This document shows positions 1 through 10,901 of a DNA stretch of 64,000 bases, piece by piece; position 1 is the first letter of the stretch; each line of letters begins with the position of its first letter. The notes beneath the pieces are model-generated. The model ran no database searches. It saw nothing but the letters and a program-made list of their open reading frames with translations, and was not told the origin of the DNA. The DNA is from Takakia lepidozioides. Taxonomy: Eukaryota; Streptophyta; Takakiopsida; Takakiales; Takakiaceae. Made by a program: the position numbers and the translations under genes. The stretch lies in contig CM060731.1 of assembly GCA_030704615.1 (NCBI GenBank), positions 39,678,001-39,742,000 on the forward strand. The letters run 5' to 3'.

Positions 1-330
1 ATGCCGCCCATCGCGGCGATCCCCTGCAACCCTGTGTCCCCGTGTCCCTGATCCCCCGACGCTCACTGATCCTCCATAGCCGGCCAATCCTTGTTGTCCC
101 CTTGGATCTGTGTCTGGACCCCTGGTGTTGGCCCCATGTCCCCCGTTCATGCGAGATCCCCTCCTCTGATCAAACCCCCAGCCTTGGGGATCTCTGCCGT
201 CCCTCTCGTACCCACATGCCACCCCCTGCCAGGATCCCCCGACCGTGTCCTCGGCCCCCGCAGTCTGACCATTCCCCCACAGCCTGTTGCTGATCCCCTG
301 CCTGTCTGATCCCCTCTTTACCGGCCGTCC
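1..330. repeat. C-rich GATCCCC-type degenerate repeat
   Basis: The stretch is dominated by irregularly spaced GATCCCC and CCCCTG words separated by 15-40 bases. Similar words recur at 2.0-2.4 kb and 3.0-3.6 kb. The long open frames here lack any recognisable protein signature and are explained by the low-complexity composition. I see no gene. Confidence 0.5.
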
Positions 331-559
331 ATTACAAGCATTCATCCAACGGTCATAGAAGACTCCCACCTGTTGGGTCTCCGAGACGGAGGGGATTGAT
401 CCCGATATAGGGTTTTGGTAATGTTGTCAAGTTTCCGCATGTTTCCTACTGTTCTCAAGTCTGCGTGTGTTTGCTGCTCCTGCGCATGTCTTCTGGTGTT
501 GTACTGTTCCTGCAGGTCGCCGTGCGTCATGAGCAGATCTTCAGAGTTGCGCACGTCAT

Positions 560-1780
560 TCATATTGTCACAGCTTTGGAACAACTTGCAAACCCCCCCG
601 GATGGTCTTTTCAACCACATGAACCTCGTATGGACTCCCGCAATTTCAAGTGGAGGTGGATATCGCGTGAATACAGATATTGTAGCAGTCATTCCTTGGA
701 CAAGGATCCAGGATTTTGTTGCAAGGGAGGAAGAAAGGCCAGAGGCACCCATTCATTTCAACAAAACGGTGCCTAAAAAGGGAAAACATGAGGATGGTGA
801 CTTGTTGGCTGATCCAAGGGCCAACAGTTGCTCCTTCTCATAAATTCTGTGTTCCCCTTTGCGGTTCTTTGCATTCTTTGCTATTCTATTTTGTGAAAAT
901 GTTATGCTCTGTTGCTCCCAATATTCCAGACCACCAACTTAGACGTTCTTACAATTGTTCAGGTTCCATTGTTCTTATGGACCTGAGGACAAGCGCACAG
1001 ATGTCATACTTGTCAATAAGCATTCTTTGAAGAGAAGAAATGGACGAAGAGGGTGTGTGCTAGATCCTTCATCGCCTTCTTACAACAACCATAAGGGGCC
1101 AAGACGGAAGAAGGTCATTCAGGGAGAATCCATCAAGAGGGGTTGTCTCTGTCTGTTTAGGATAGGACGATGTTATCTGGATTCTTCTCTTGCTGTCATT
1201 ACATACTACAACAAGAATCATGTTGATATATCTAATAAGATGTGCCATGGCCACATTGACCCGGATTCAACTAATACTCGTTTCGCACACGCACCTCACC
1301 TTAGTGATGAGGTGAAGATGTGGATAATGGATAGCATACACGCTGGTCTGTTGCTTGTTGCAATAATGTCTCAACATAAGCAACAGGTATTTGAGAGCAA
1401 GTTAAAAGGAGAGAAGTGGTGTCGCGATGATGTTCTACTTGAGCACGATATTAGAAACATGATGGACAAGCTTGCATGTGAGACTTTCAAGCGACATAAG
1501 GACGAGGGGACCAGTCTAAAGATGTGGATGGATGCCCATCCAGACAATGTGTTCTTCTATCAAGAAGACAGTTCTGATACCCCTGCTGGAGGAAAATGGA
1601 AGCGTAAGGTTAACCTCATATTTGCGATCGGCATATGTCAAACAGAATTCCAGAAGCAAAAGAATGGTCGAATTGGGACACAAGCGAATTGTGTCTTGCG
1701 ATGCCACCTTCCGAACCAATGAACACAAGGTGTGTAGAATCGATGACTTGGATTCTTGGGAGCATGAGAGCATAGCATAA
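560..1780 (+). pseudogene. MULE-type transposase remnant
   Basis: A 255-codon open frame (955-1722) contains blocks typical of plant Mutator-like transposase proteins: a cysteine/histidine-bearing segment with the words CHGHIDPDSTNTRFAHAPHL, then VMWIMDS-like and HKQQVF helices, a WCRDDVL block and the conserved VFFYQED motif. The frame then shifts at about 1650 into the next frame, which reads HKRIVSCDATFRTNE (about 1680-1725). The D of DATF is at 1700-1702 and corresponds to the first catalytic Asp of the MULE DDE domain. Upstream, 560-775 holds a further protein-like stretch (VAVIPWTRIQDF) in another frame. The DDE core beyond the first Asp is missing, and the sequence runs into GATCCCC repeats at 1790. 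I read it as a dead, truncated element. I did not find terminal inverted repeats. Family assignment is from motif resemblance; a domesticated FAR1-like gene fragment is a less likely alternative. Confidence 0.6.
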
Positions 1781-2034
1781 TCTGATGTTACAAGAGGGGG
1801 TCTCATTCCGATGGACTAATTTGGGGGATCAGTACTGTTTCTGGTGCGAACTGGGGCGATTGTCAGCCATGGACCTGATGTGAATTGGGACCGGGGGATC
1901 TGTGTGGTGTGGGGCTATCTTGGTCAATCTGGTACACAACATGGAAGAGAGAATGCAATAGTAAGCTCTGTTGTTATATTCTGATTTTCCTGTCTTGGAC
2001 GACCTACAAGAGCCGATCCCCCCTCCATGCATTT

Positions 2035-2420
2035 CACCTCATTCCCAATCCCCTTCTCTGATCCCCCTTATTCCAAATTGTAGACATTGATCCCTATGCA
2101 GAACTTTCAAAACACTGATCCCCTCTTGAAGTTTGCAAACAGTGATCTTCCTAGTGAACACCGACCCCTCTATTGAATTTTGCAGACACTGTTTCCCCAA
2201 GCAGAACTTTGAAAACACCGATCCCCCTAATATGCATTGGAACAATGATCCCTTTGCAGAACATTGGAAATGACCGATCCCCGTGAAGTTTGTAAACATT
2301 GTTCCCCCCTACAGATATTTCAAAACCTGATCCCCTGATCCTCTTATCTTTGATCCCCTTATCTTATGATCCCCATGATGCCCTGATCCCCTGATCCCTG
2401 TCATGTACTGAGACCCTCGC
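2035..2420. repeat. Tandem GATCCCCCTA / GCAAACA degenerate array
   Basis: About ten loosely conserved units of roughly 30 bp alternate a purine-poor GATCCCC(C)TA word with an (A)ACTTTG(A/C)AAACA word. The same two words build the array at 3.02-3.64 kb. The repeat explains the short minus-strand frames here. No gene is visible. Confidence 0.6.
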
Positions 2421-3015
2421 TACCCGATCCTGCACTATTTCCCCATGGTGACTTGCCAAAAGCATTAATAGTATATTCTAAGAGTGAAACTTATATGAAA
2501 GCCATAGCACCTAAACCTTACATGTAGCAACTTTATTCATCTGGCTATCTAATTATATACATATTAATATAATCTTTTTCTTTTTCTTATTATTATTATT
2601 ATTTTTCTCTTTCAATTCCATTCTAAATAGCATTACACCATTATATATCATATATTTTTAACAGATCTCTACTTTAGTTGTAACAGGTGCTAAACAATCT
2701 ATAAGTGTACACTCCATTAAAATTCCGTTTAAATATATTTGACACGCTTATACATATATAACATTATTGATTCATCTATAATTGTGGGCCAACCTTATAG
2801 TTGGCTCCTGGGCCTTTTCTATTACTGGCACTAAGCAACTATTATTGACAGTTCCTCGTTAGCGAATCAAATTTAGATTTTGAGCAATTAAAGTCATGCA
2901 CTAAACCACTCAAACCGTCACTTTAGGTTCTTTAAAAAAATTAAAAATGTTTCAAATTTATACTTAATAAAATGGGCTTTCAAACTGGCCTTTGAGCGGC
3001 TGAAGTCTCGGCACT
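2421..3015. other. AT-rich spacer without recognisable feature
   Basis: The sequence is AT-rich, with short (TTA)n/(ATT)n runs near 2585-2605 and poly-A near 2930-2950. No coding frame, RNA gene or transposon terminus could be supported. Confidence 0.4.
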
Positions 3016-3019
3016 GAAC

Positions 3020-3640
3020 GAGCCAAACCCCCCTCCATCAAAACATTAATTCCCCTAGTAACATTTGTAAACAGTGATCCCCCTAGTGAAGTTTGCAAAC
3101 ATTGACCCCCCCACATAACTTTGACAACACCAATCGGGCCCCCAAATAAAATTTGTAGACACTGTTCCCCCCAACAAAACTTTGAAAACACTGATCCCCC
3201 TAATGAGGCACTGAACGGCCTTGAGCGGATCAAGTCCGGGCCAAACCCCCCTCCATCAAAACACTAAAATTCCCCTAGTAACATTTGTAAACAGTGAAGT
3301 TTGCAAACATTGACCCCCCCACACAACTTTGACAACGGCACTCGGGCCTAAATGAAATTTGTAGACATTGTTCCCCCCAACAAAACTTTGAAAACACCGA
3401 TCCCCCTAATGAGGCACTGAACAGCCTTTAGCGGATCAAGTCCGGGCACTGAACGGCCTTGAGCGGATGAAGTCCAGGCACTGAACGGCCTTGAGTGGAT
3501 CAAGTCCGGGCACTGAACGGCTCAAGTCTGGGCATTGAACGAGCCAAACCCCCCTCCATCAAAACACTAAAATTCCCCTAGTAACATTTGTAAACAATGA
3601 TCCTCCCTAGTGAAGTTTGCAAACATTGACCCCCCCACAA
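3020..3640. repeat. Two interleaved tandem repeat families
   Basis: Three copies of a block of about 200 bp, starting near 3025, 3240 and 3545, open with CCCCCCTCCATCAAAACA and continue with the GATCCCCCTA/GCAAACA words seen at 2.0-2.4 kb. Between the second and third copies (about 3414-3545) a separate 32-bp unit repeats four times; it contains CACTGAACGGCCTTGAGCGG followed by a TCAAGTCCGGG word. Partial copies of that unit also sit at 2990-3030 and 3215-3245. No coding content was recognised. Confidence 0.65.
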
Positions 3641-4255
3641 AATTGCAGGGGCAGGGAAACATGAAGAAGGAGACCGTTGTGTAGGAGGAATAAAACACCA
3701 TGATAGGACGAAAAACAAATCCCTATAAGTACATGCATTATGAGCTGGCCGGTATACAACCATCTTGGACTCTGCAACCTGCATCAATCCTATTCAGCTG
3801 CCCGAAATGCAACCATCTTCGAATTTGCAACATGCACGTAAAAAATATTACGAGGCCATGTTTACAATATGTCAATCTCGTAAGGTAAGTAGTATGAAAA
3901 AGCAAACATGAAATTGAGGCTGAAGTTTGGAGATACTATAGTTACATACCATCATCCCCCTCCACATGTGATTAGCTACAGCCTACGGCAATCCTCTACT
4001 TCAGCTTTGAAAACAACAAACAACAAACAACAAAGATGAAAACAACAAACAATAACAAGAAGAAGAGAACAAGAAAACCCCATGTATGCATTTTATGCAA
4101 GACATTCGTCGCAAGAGAATAACAAACGCCGTAGAGCGGACACGATTCAGGCACTGGCAGGTCATCCCAAACCCGTCGAAGCAGGAGCACGAACAAATAC
4201 GACAGTTGCAAACCCTCAGATGCGGAGATGGACAACCCTACCTCCACGACGAAGT
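3641..4255. other. Unique-looking spacer, no supported gene
   Basis: This contains a run of AACAACAAA words (4010-4050) and one plus-strand frame (4086-4290) with a protein-like stretch (KQEHEQIRQLQ). I cannot relate that stretch to any family, and it runs directly into the GC-rich array that follows. No splice structure or promoter was recognised. Confidence 0.3.
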
Positions 4256-4259
4256 CACC

Positions 4260-5930
4260 ATCACATGCAAGGGCACGTGGTTCGATCGGCATCGTTGGAT
4301 GTGTAAGGGATTTCAGAGCAGGATATCGGCGGCAAGGCCAGGGAGGGAGATGGACGGCCGGGGGAGCGCCACGCAGTGGACCATTGTGAGGCACGATCAC
4401 ATGGCGGGGGGATGGCCACATGACGCTGAAGAGGGGCAAGGGGGATTAGTCCCCGGGGGCGGCGGGGATCGGCAGGGGATCGACATTGGGGGTGCCGCCA
4501 CGTGGTCGAGGGGGATGAGGTGGGGGGGGGGGGGATTGACGATGAGGGGACCGCCACGTGGCCCCGTGGGGTCGCCCAGGGTACGATGGAGCAGCACGTG
4601 GCGGCAGATGTGGGGAGGGGGGTCAGTCCCCGAATTGGACAAGGGGATCATCTGAGGCGGGGTCCGTGACGACGCGGGGGATCGCGCCGTTGATGGAGGA
4701 GGGGATCGAGGGCGGTGGGGACCGCCACGTGGCGTGGCAGTGTCATCGGCTCTTCATCCGCCCATCATCCATCCCCTGCGCGGGAGGATGGCGGGGGGAT
4801 GAGGGGCAGATGACCCACATCATCCATTTTATTAAGGTTGGATGGATGGGTAGGGGATCGATGGTTCGGGGGATCACCATGTGGCGGCGTTACGGTTTAG
4901 GGGATCACTCCTGCACTGGACGGGGGATCAACCGAGGGGTGGGGAGTGGTGACGGCTCCGGGGATTGGGCCGTGGATGGATGGATGGATGGGCAGTGGAT
5001 CGACGGTTCGAGCGAGCACCACGTGGCTGCAGATTAGCGGAGGGGGATCACTCCCGCACTGGACAGGGGATCAACCCAGGGATGGGGGGAGCGGCGACGT
5101 CTTGGGGGATTGCGCCGTGGATGGGATGAGGGGATCGACGGCGGGGGAACCGCCACGTGCCGTGGCAGTGTCATCGGCCCTTCATCCACCCGTTATCCAT
5201 CCCATGCTCGGGAGGATGACGGGGAATGAGGGGCAGCTGACCCACATCATCCATTGTTTTCAGGTTCGATGGATGTGCAGGGGATCGACGGTTCGGGGGA
5301 GCACCACTTGGCGGCCGATTAGGGTTGGGGGATCACTCCCGCAGTGGACGGGGGATCAACCGAGGGGGGGAGCGGCAATGGCTCGGGGGATCGCGCTGTA
5401 GATAGGATGAGGGGATCCAGAGTGTGGGGGGCGCCACATGGTGGCAGATGAGGAGTGGGGGATCAATCCCCGAATTGGACTGGAGATCAACCCAAGGGGG
5501 CGACCGACGGCGCGGGAGATGGTGGAGTGGGGGATCAACAGCGAGGGGACCGCCACGTGGCGCAGTGGTGGCATCAGCCCGTCATCCATGCCCTGTGCGG
5601 GAGTATGGCGGGGGATGAGGTCGGATGACCCACCTCATCCATTTAATTGAGGTTGGATGGATGGGCACTAGGGGATCGACGGTTTAGGGGACCACCACGT
5701 GGCGGGAGATGGGGGGTGGGGGCTCACTCCCGCACAGGACGGGGGATCAACCCAGGGATGAGGGGATCCACAGGGGGATGCCCCGTGGCTGGAGATCGGG
5801 TGGTGGTGGGGGACGCACGGCTGGGGCCGATGGAGCCTTGGGGGCGCCAGCGGGCAGCGATGGGTGCAGGCTCACGGGTCCCGGGCGTGGGGGGGTGAGG
5901 GGGGGGGGGGGGGGAGGATTTGACATGGGG
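4260..5930. repeat. GC-rich tandem array with many G-box-like CACGTG motifs
   Basis: A G-rich degenerate array in which GGGGATC(A/G)AC and CCGCCACGTGGC words recur. A higher-order unit of about 400-430 bp is seen three times through the landmark GTGGC(A/G)...CATCGGC...TTCATCC, beginning near 4736, 5164 and 5563, each followed by a GGGGATGAGG...GACCCACATCATCCATT block. CACGTG or one-mismatch versions (CATGTG, CACTTG, CACATG) occur near 4272, 4497, 4554, 4593, 4729, 4880, 5018, 5152, 5305, 5441, 5551 and 5694. CACGTG is the core bound by plant bZIP and bHLH factors, but here it may simply be part of the repeat. All long frames in this region are composition artefacts. The end is marked by a poly-G run near 5898-5917. 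Confidence 0.7.
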
Positions 5931-6099
5931 CGTCCAGCTCGACGACGAGCCTGCCGGAGGGGGGCGTTCCCGGCTGTACCTCGCGGGCAGCTCACACGCT
6001 TGAAATAAAATCAAGCCACATCAATATTGGGACCCCTATTGTACTGGTACCCCATACTTTAGTTTGTGCAAATCTAAAACTATTACCCCACAAAAACTT

Positions 6100-6440
6100 T
6101 GACTGCTGTTACTTCAACATCACTGCTGTGTTGAGCATCCCAACCACCTGTGGGTTTTGCAACATGCATGGAGAAGACTCGAAATTTGAGTTTCTCCTGG
6201 TACTTTAGGTACTTTTTAAGTGTTGCTTCCATTTTGTACAAAGGCCTAAGTTAGGGTAAAGTGGGAAGCATGCAACCTCGGTCGTCTGTCTGGCGATCCT
6301 ATTATTTCCAGTGAGGTGACTGAAATAAGTGGCCCAATAGCTTGATGTTATGGTTTCACACCAGCGAGGATGTGGGTTTATGAGTTTTATTCACATGCAG
6401 ATAGGGCAATGTCTGTGAATGTGGTTTGGTGCTAAATCTG
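6100..6440 (+). repeat. Dispersed direct repeat, copy 1 (partner 19440-19820)
   Basis: The segment containing CACTGCTGTGTTGAGCATCC, TCGTCTGTCTGGCGATCCTA and GGTTTCACACCAGCGAGGAT recurs in the same orientation at 19440-19820 with small indels. In copy 1 it abuts duplication unit A. Because unit B is inverted relative to A, the shared orientation of this flank implies at least one extra rearrangement. Confidence 0.75.
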
Positions 6441-8790
6441 CCTTCGGGGACGCTCCAAACTTTTGAGTGGGCATGCTTGACCTTTCTTACCCAGATGAAG
6501 CTCTTAGCATTCATTACATACTGGCGCCTTCATTGTACCAGACACCAGGGGATCCCTTTCTAGCTGCAGCATATCCGCTGCAGGTCCTGACGTCCAGGCC
6601 AACGAGTGCATCAACAAAGGGTATTGTATTCAGCCCATTTTTATATGAACACATGCTTTGCTTGTGTGTGTCTAAACTCAGGCTGATCAGAGCTCAGCAT
6701 CTCGTGGCAGAACTTGCTTCAAGACTTGTAAGCCAATCATCGCCATGCAGCATCAGCTTGAACACGTCCAAGCATGAAGTCGGTCTAATTCGATCGGCTG
6801 ACAAGTGGATTCATCCGTATGCCCATCCAGATCACGCTTTGCACATGTTTGATTATGAAAATGATGCTTGTAGTGTACTCAGGTTGGGATGAGCACACTA
6901 TAAATCTTTGAGCTCCCTAGTTCATTTCCATTACCAGCTCGACCTCGACTTCTGCGGTGTCTGGGCCTAGTGTGAAACGGACCTCAGTTTGCCTTGAGCG
7001 CCCACGGCTCCAATTCACCTGTCCATGGTAGAGACACCTGACTGCTTGAGTTCTCTAGGTCTGCATGTTGCTTCAACTTGCTCTTGCCTGCCTGCAGTGA
7101 CGTTACCCACTAGTGATCGACATCATTTGTGATCCCTTGAGCTGCATATCTATTCACAACCTGATCACGAGGCTTTGTATGACCCCCTCCATCTCTTCAA
7201 ACATAATGTATGAAATATGTGTAGTTGATCACGTGTGGCTCTCCTGTGGCTCCTTGTAGGATTTATTAGGTGATGACTTTCTTACGCATGAGTTTCGCAG
7301 ATAATTTGCGCTAGATCTGATGTGCACGCTACGGACTTGACTCCATGCAGACACAAGGCAAGGTACCTACTTGTACGAGTTCTAGATTATTGTATTGCAT
7401 GGATAGCATGAAAACCAGGAATCCCTTGCCAGCTCCTGCACACGATAATTTGATTCACGCTGTGCTGACTGTCTTTGCAACCAGTGCAGAAATTCAGCGT
7501 CATTGTCCGACCAAGTTTCATGATGAATTCTTCCATCCTGCTTGCCGTCCTGTGCTTTTCCCTTCTGGCCAGCACAGAGGCCCTCACTCACCGCAAGGCT
7601 CGCGTTCGCATTGTCAACAACAGCGGAAGAAATATCCAATCCAGTAGCATCTACGTGGCCCACAAATACAGCAACGTCTACAAGAACCAGCTCAAGTTCA
7701 CCAAAGGCCTCAGCAATAGGGAGACAGACGATGCCGGCGGCCAAATGCTTGTCGACTATCATACGGGCATCTTCACAACTGGCGTTGACTGGTGGTACGT
7801 GACATGGGTGTTTGCCGATAACAAGGCCATCTACCAGACCGACCCCAACAACTTCAGGTGCCTTATCGACCAGGTTGAGAACATAGGCCCCACTGCGCTC
7901 GCCTCTGCCGCAGCCGCCATTGCAGGGGTTGCTGCTTGCGGATTCCCTCCAGTCGCCGGGTGCGCAGCGTCCCCAGCCGCGGCTGCAGGTGCTGCGATCG
8001 CCGCAGATGCCATCTCGAAGGCTCTCCTGAGTGACGAGGCGACTTGCGGGTTCAAGCGGTACATGCTGGAGTCGGAAGATGACATGAATTCGTCGGGGGA
8101 TACTTGGGTAACCATCAGTATAAATGGCAACAACGAGCTGACCTTTTCGTCCCCGTCGGGATCTGCCGCGACTGTGTACGACGAGATCGAGATCCGGCCA
8201 GATGGGACGGTGATAATTGACACGGCCAACTTCTCAGCAGCTCGCGCGGCCGCTGCAGCTCGTGCTTTTGGAGTCAAAATCCCCATTGCCGCCTGCAAAT
8301 CCGAAGAGCACCTACTCCAGAGTGTGGATCAGATCGTCTGAAAATGTCTTCTTGTGGTTACTTCCCTCTTCATGTAGCTTCACGTACATGCATGCAGTGA
8401 ATGACCGCCTTTGACAGTATAAGTCTACCTTCTGTTGACATGAATCTATGTTATATATGTCTAACCTTCTTAATATGCTGCCCGACGGGCATTATAGCAT
8501 ATAGTGAGGGTCCGCTTTGAAGAGTGTGTGTTCGAAACTTCTGTATGCCAATCTTGACATCGCGGTATGACATACTTAAGTCTTCTACCGAGATTCATAA
8601 TAAACTCAGTTGGGTGATTTTACTGGATTAGACACTTTGTATCAATCTGAATCCTGATGTGGAACCCAAAAGCAACTAAACTACTAAGGCCATGACCTTG
8701 ATCACCGTGCACACTTTGACTGACTAGTATGTCCATGATTTTTTGGGTGTTATGGAGCACTACAAAGAACAGAAGTACAGCTAAGTTACC
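6425..8790 (+). repeat. Segmental duplication unit A
   Basis: This unit carries the PUD-like gene copy A plus about 1.1 kb of upstream and 0.45 kb of downstream flank. The upstream flank (GAGTGCATCAACAAAGGGTA at 6604 and onward) and the downstream flank (ATGCTGCCCGACGGGCATTA region and the CCGAGATTCATAATAAA block at 8589) match unit C in the same orientation and unit B in reverse complement, with scattered indels. B and C share a further approximately 1 kb downstream that A lacks. Confidence 0.8.
7520..8341 (+). CDS. Secreted PUD1/2-like domain protein, copy A
   Basis: An intronless gene of about 273 residues when started at the MMNSS methionine, which is followed directly by a hydrophobic core (ILLAVLCFSLLAS) and a likely signal-peptidase site after STEA. 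An in-frame ATG 45 bases upstream (7475) would place a polar extension before the signal, so I prefer 7520. The mature part begins with a beta-rich segment (ARVRIVNNSGRNI, VAHKYSNVYKNQLKF) and has a YHTGIFTTGVDWWYVTW motif and a DPNNFRCLID block. Next comes a long Ala/Gly-rich hydrophobic stretch (mature residues about 115-160), then CGFKRYML and a C-terminal Ala-rich helix. This order matches the PUD1/2 ('up-regulated in daf-2') domain proteins of nematodes and many fungi as I know them; biochemical function is not known to me. Three copies lie in this window. A fungal donor is possible but untested. Confidence 0.75.
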   Translation: MMNSSILLAVLCFSLLASTEALTHRKARVRIVNNSGRNIQSSSIYVAHKYSNVYKNQLKFTKGLSNRETDDAGGQMLVDYHTGIFTTGVDWWYVTWVFADNKAIYQTDPNNFRCLIDQVENIGPTALASAAAAIAGVAACGFPPVAGCAASPAAAAGAAIAADAISKALLSDEATCGFKRYMLESEDDMNSSGDTWVTISINGNNELTFSSPSGSAATVYDEIEIRPDGTVIIDTANFSAARAAAAARAFGVKIPIAACKSEEHLLQSVDQIV

Positions 8791-8799
8791 TACATGAAT

Positions 8800-9200
8800 G
8801 GGATGGTGTTGGTTGGATATGTGGGAAGGTGGTTGTGATAAATCTGTGAGTGAATTGTCAATCCCATATTGCAACCACTGCATCGAACGTCTGGGGAATT
8901 TAACAAGAGAAGCTCTTGAAGTGATGTCTTAGATTGATGCGGCATGACAAATTCGAACTGACTTCACACAGATGGGTGCATGACATTAACCCACATAAAA
9001 GTGTAGACATTTTCTTTCCATACCTATTTCTGTCTTCATCTTCTTCAACCACTGAATTCCTCTGAGACAAATTGTGAGCTGCTTTCATTATTGGTGAGGG
9101 TACTGTATCCATCTTTATGATTACTTAGCTAATGGTATGGCTTGCATTCTCTACTGTACATGTACCGAGTAATGGATCATTTTTCATTGCCAGACCGCGA
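8800..9200. other. Spacer, no supported feature
   Basis: Past the end of duplication unit A, I recognise no coding or repeat structure up to the PPR relic. Confidence 0.3.
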
Positions 9201-9510
9201 GAGTAGCACACTTTCTTGTATCATTTTCTCATAAATCTCCAACCATACCAATACCCTGCTCCAAGTAAATATGATATCCAGTTTAGGCATTTTTATACAT
9301 CCACCCTGGTCTCGCACTTGGCATGCATGTTGACAAGGGTGTTGAGTAGAGAGCTGTGTGGATTGAATCCCATTTCTGATGATATGGCAGTGCACCAGCT
9401 CTCCCTTTGCTGGGCATTTTATGCTGATGCACTTTTTTGCAAGAGACAGGAATAAGTATTCTGCAAAATGTGCAGCACCTCTGTCAAATGTCCTGCAATG
9501 TGTACTCACA
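9200..9510 (-). pseudogene. PPR repeat relic (frameshifted)
   Basis: Read on the minus strand, the segment gives GELVHCHIIRNGIQS in one frame, then LLNTLVNMHAKCE in another. These match the end of one PPR motif and the start of the next in PLS-type PPR proteins (GxxxHxxIIxxG...LxNxLVxMYAKCG). At least one frameshift and an in-frame stop separate the pieces. It lies on the same strand as the better preserved PPR fragments at 10.1-10.6 kb and 11.4-11.7 kb. Confidence 0.45.
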
Positions 9511-10090
9511 TCCGCTGGAAGAGTTGTTGTTGACTCCCTCTCTTGGTCCTTATTCAAAAGCGGCCGAGTGCAGGTGTCCAATCAAGCAACTGTGCCTCAT
9601 TCAACTTTTCTGTCTGCTTGAGGTGGAACTCTTATATGATCCACTGAACAGTACCCTATCTCCTGTTGATTGTGGTTGACCTTGTGCCATGGCAGATAAA
9701 TGACCAACCCTCAATCCAAAGGCCCGCCTATGTGCCCTTATGAGTCTGGTGATCTTGATCTTTTTCTTGACTGAATTCACAGCTTTAACCACCGCCTTCT
9801 CTGCTTTAACCACAGAAGCTCAAAGCCTCTATACGGGGAACCCAAAATGCCTGCTACCAAGGAAGTAAACCGATACCAAAAGTAAAAACCGCTTGTAACT
9901 AAGAGCAGAATTGTGGTTGATTTTAAGCTACCTAATACAATACTGTTGCCAGCATCATTCACAAACCCTCCCTCACCTCGCATAGAGAAAAGGGCAGACA
10001 AGCCTTTGTGGCTTTGAAACTAGAATCTGAGATTGTTGTATCTGCCAAACGAAGACATGTTGCATATCCAGGTCTATGCTACTTGATGGA
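9511..10090. other. Spacer between PPR fragments
   Basis: Short open frames on both strands show no family signature. I see nothing I can support here. Confidence 0.3.
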
Positions 10091-10582
10091 TTAGAATTGT
10101 TGCCGGATGACATCTGGTACAATTCCAGCTTTGCCATGGACCTCTTCGCCCTTTTTCAGAGCTGCCAGGCTTGCACACGCATTGCAAATGCACACAAACG
10201 TGATGTGGTCGGGCTTTACCCCTTCCACCATCATTCGATCATAGGTCTCCAAAGCCTCCATATGACGTCCCTGCTGTGCATACCCTGTAAGCATCGTGTT
10301 CCATGACACCACATCTCGTTCAGCCATAGTGTTGAAAACTCCCTTCGCATCCGTAATGCACCCACATTTGGCATACATGTCCACCAGGGCAGTGTTCAGA
10401 ATGACATTTGGTACAATTCCAACTTTGACGAGGTCACCATGGACCTCTTTCCCTTTTTCCAGAGCTCCCAGGCTTGCACACGCATTGCAAACACAAACAA
10501 ATGTGATGTGGTTGGGACAAAGTACTCTTTCTCTTAGTTCTCTTCTACAGAGAACATATGAAACCAGACAAAGGAAATTCAA
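10091..10582 (-). pseudogene. PLS-type PPR protein fragment
   Basis: A minus-strand open frame of 163 residues is made almost wholly of pentatricopeptide repeats: HITFVCVCNACASLGALEKG, an HGDLVKVGIVPNVILNTAL unit, VDMYAKCGCITDAKGVFNTM, ERDVVSWNTMLTGYAQQG, and a second HITFVCICNACASL unit. PPR proteins bind organellar RNA; the PLS class, often ending in a DYW cytidine-deaminase domain, specifies C-to-U editing sites. Here only about four motifs are present, with neither a targeting peptide nor an E/DYW tail. The frame is cut at both ends, so it is a fragment and not a working editing factor. A near duplicate of its middle part lies at 11402-11674. The fragment could be an exon-like capture or the relic of one larger gene rearranged locally. 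Confidence 0.75.
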
Positions 10583-10901
10583 CTAGAAAACTACATACAA
10601 GTAGAACAACATATATCTAATCTGAGAGCCTAAAAAAATGTAAACTACTTACAAGTACAACAAAAGAACAGAAAACGGAATGACAACAAAAAAATTGGCA
10701 TGTCTACCAATAATTTCCAACTTTCCTTCTCATGCAACTCCATCTCAACGCAATCACCATTTGGTGTATAATCAAATGGCTACACTTGTCAATTTTTGTG
10801 ACCTGGGGCTCTGACCTCCAAATTTCAACCTAGCACTAAGAAGACATCTGACAAGCACATTCCAATGTGTCACCTATGGCTTCATCAAATGCTATCTCTT
10901 T

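Noticed and set aside
42-309. Overlapping Pro/Cys-rich open frames at the window start
   Set aside because: They are produced by the GATCCCC-type repeat composition; no domain, start context or splice signal supports a gene.
4082-6014. Many Gly/Arg- or Pro/His-rich open frames on both strands
   Set aside because: All lie in the GC-rich tandem array and repeat with its period; they are composition artefacts.
6467-6892. 141-residue open frame upstream of PUD-like copy A
   Set aside because: It falls in the duplicated flank, and the matching segments of units B and C do not keep the frame because of indels; no family signature.
7831-8298. Long Ala/Ser-rich open frame antisense to PUD-like copy A (also seen in copies B and C)
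   Set aside because: It is the antisense shadow of the Ala-rich region; it recurs only because the sense gene is conserved.
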